From LH-M37 sp965602855 (lineage in GTDB: Bacteria; Pseudomonadota; Gammaproteobacteria; SZUA-229): a DNA stretch of 59,174 nt. This document shows positions 59,126-59,174 of the stretch, one piece after another. The position numbers and the translations under genes are program-made. How positions within the stretch are numbered: the first letter of the stretch is position 1; the number at the start of each line of letters is the position of its first letter. The stretch is taken from NCBI GenBank assembly GCA_965602855.1, contig CBFCZV010000015.1:1-59174 (forward strand), read 5' to 3'. The notes beneath the pieces were generated by a model. It was not told where the DNA came from. It saw only the letters and a program-made list of their open reading frames with translations, and made no database searches.

Positions 59126-59174
59126 TTCCCCCAATAAAACGGACGATTTAATTACCGGCAAATTTCTTCTCATA

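Noticed and set aside
58961..59173. 70-aa minus-strand frame at the right edge
   Set aside because: Spans the inverted repeat and the 3' end of the ATPase gene; contains no recognised motif. It may be cut by the window end, so it is not excluded, only unsupported.
1..59174. CRISPR arrays, intact insertion sequences, prophage genes, rRNA operon or tmRNA
   Set aside because: No regularly spaced repeats, intact transposase, phage structural gene, rRNA or ssrA-like sequence was recognised on reading.

Overview
The window looks like a chromosomal segment of a gammaproteobacterium, probably aquatic and respiratory. I do not assign a genus. The evidence is gene order and gene content: rnr-rlmB beside a tRNA-Leu, rnhA-dnaQ, smpB / ratA-ratB / bamE / fur, lpxB / rnhB-dnaE, a RelA with a degenerate hydrolase half, MlaA, MltD, monomeric NADP-isocitrate dehydrogenase and several c-type cytochromes. 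Base composition is moderate, with AT-rich islands around 2.2-4.6 kb, 25.4-31.4 kb and after 56.8 kb.

Layout. 1-4.6 kb: 3' end of a monomeric isocitrate dehydrogenase gene, then a membrane-linked AraC regulator followed by a DUF2269 / SDR-DoxX / DUF4166 cassette. 4.6-8.7 kb (minus): a YhiN-type flavoprotein, the ribosome-assembly helicase DbpA, class I fructose-bisphosphate aldolase with a clear terminator, and a small TIGR02647-type protein. 8.8-12.9 kb (minus): a tight five-gene operon for envelope proteins (Met-rich lipoprotein, outer-membrane protein whose mature N-terminus is ASCCGGG, CPIC redoxin lipoprotein, small cytochrome with a CX3CH motif, TlpA-like thioredoxin). It is divergent from nnrS. 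I consider this operon the best candidate for an undescribed system, perhaps metal or thiol handling in the envelope.

14.2-15.5 kb: two tiny Cys-rich proteins, a NYN-domain protein and tRNA-Leu(CAG) with a textbook stable-RNA promoter. 15.5-22.5 kb (plus): rnr, rlmB, a COG4255-like protein, recJ and pyrD. 22.6-25.4 kb: a small membrane protein and a PAS-GGDEF-EAL protein. 25.4-25.7 kb: a frameshifted coding remnant with a hexamer repeat, then a strong terminator.

25.75-30.7 kb: two small cytochromes, a FadL-like porin and a DUF2892 protein (minus), divergent from an OmpR/EnvZ-type two-component system with a perfect palindrome just upstream. 30.8-37.5 kb: a PLD-like/GNAT pair, purB and fumC head-to-head, a GAF-HD-GYP protein, and a two-CNB-rhodanese protein converging on it with overlapping stop codons. 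37.5-47.2 kb: mltD, rnhA, dnaQ, smpB, an SNF transporter, ratA, ratB, bamE, fur, relA and plsC. 47.4-49.8 kb: a second PAS-GGDEF-EAL protein with a degenerate GGDDF site. 49.9-56.7 kb: a small beta-barrel protein, mlaA and lpxB (minus), then rnhB and dnaE (plus).

56.8-59.2 kb: an AT-rich, likely acquired Sll1717-type P-loop ATPase with a zinc ribbon and winged helix, followed by an imperfect inverted repeat of the ATGGGGTCAGA type. It is the second candidate for something new.

Themes: RNA quality control and replication housekeeping, several c-di-GMP and second-messenger proteins (two GGDEF-EAL, one HD-GYP, one CNB), and envelope redox and metal proteins. All functional names come from reading motifs by eye; no database search was run.
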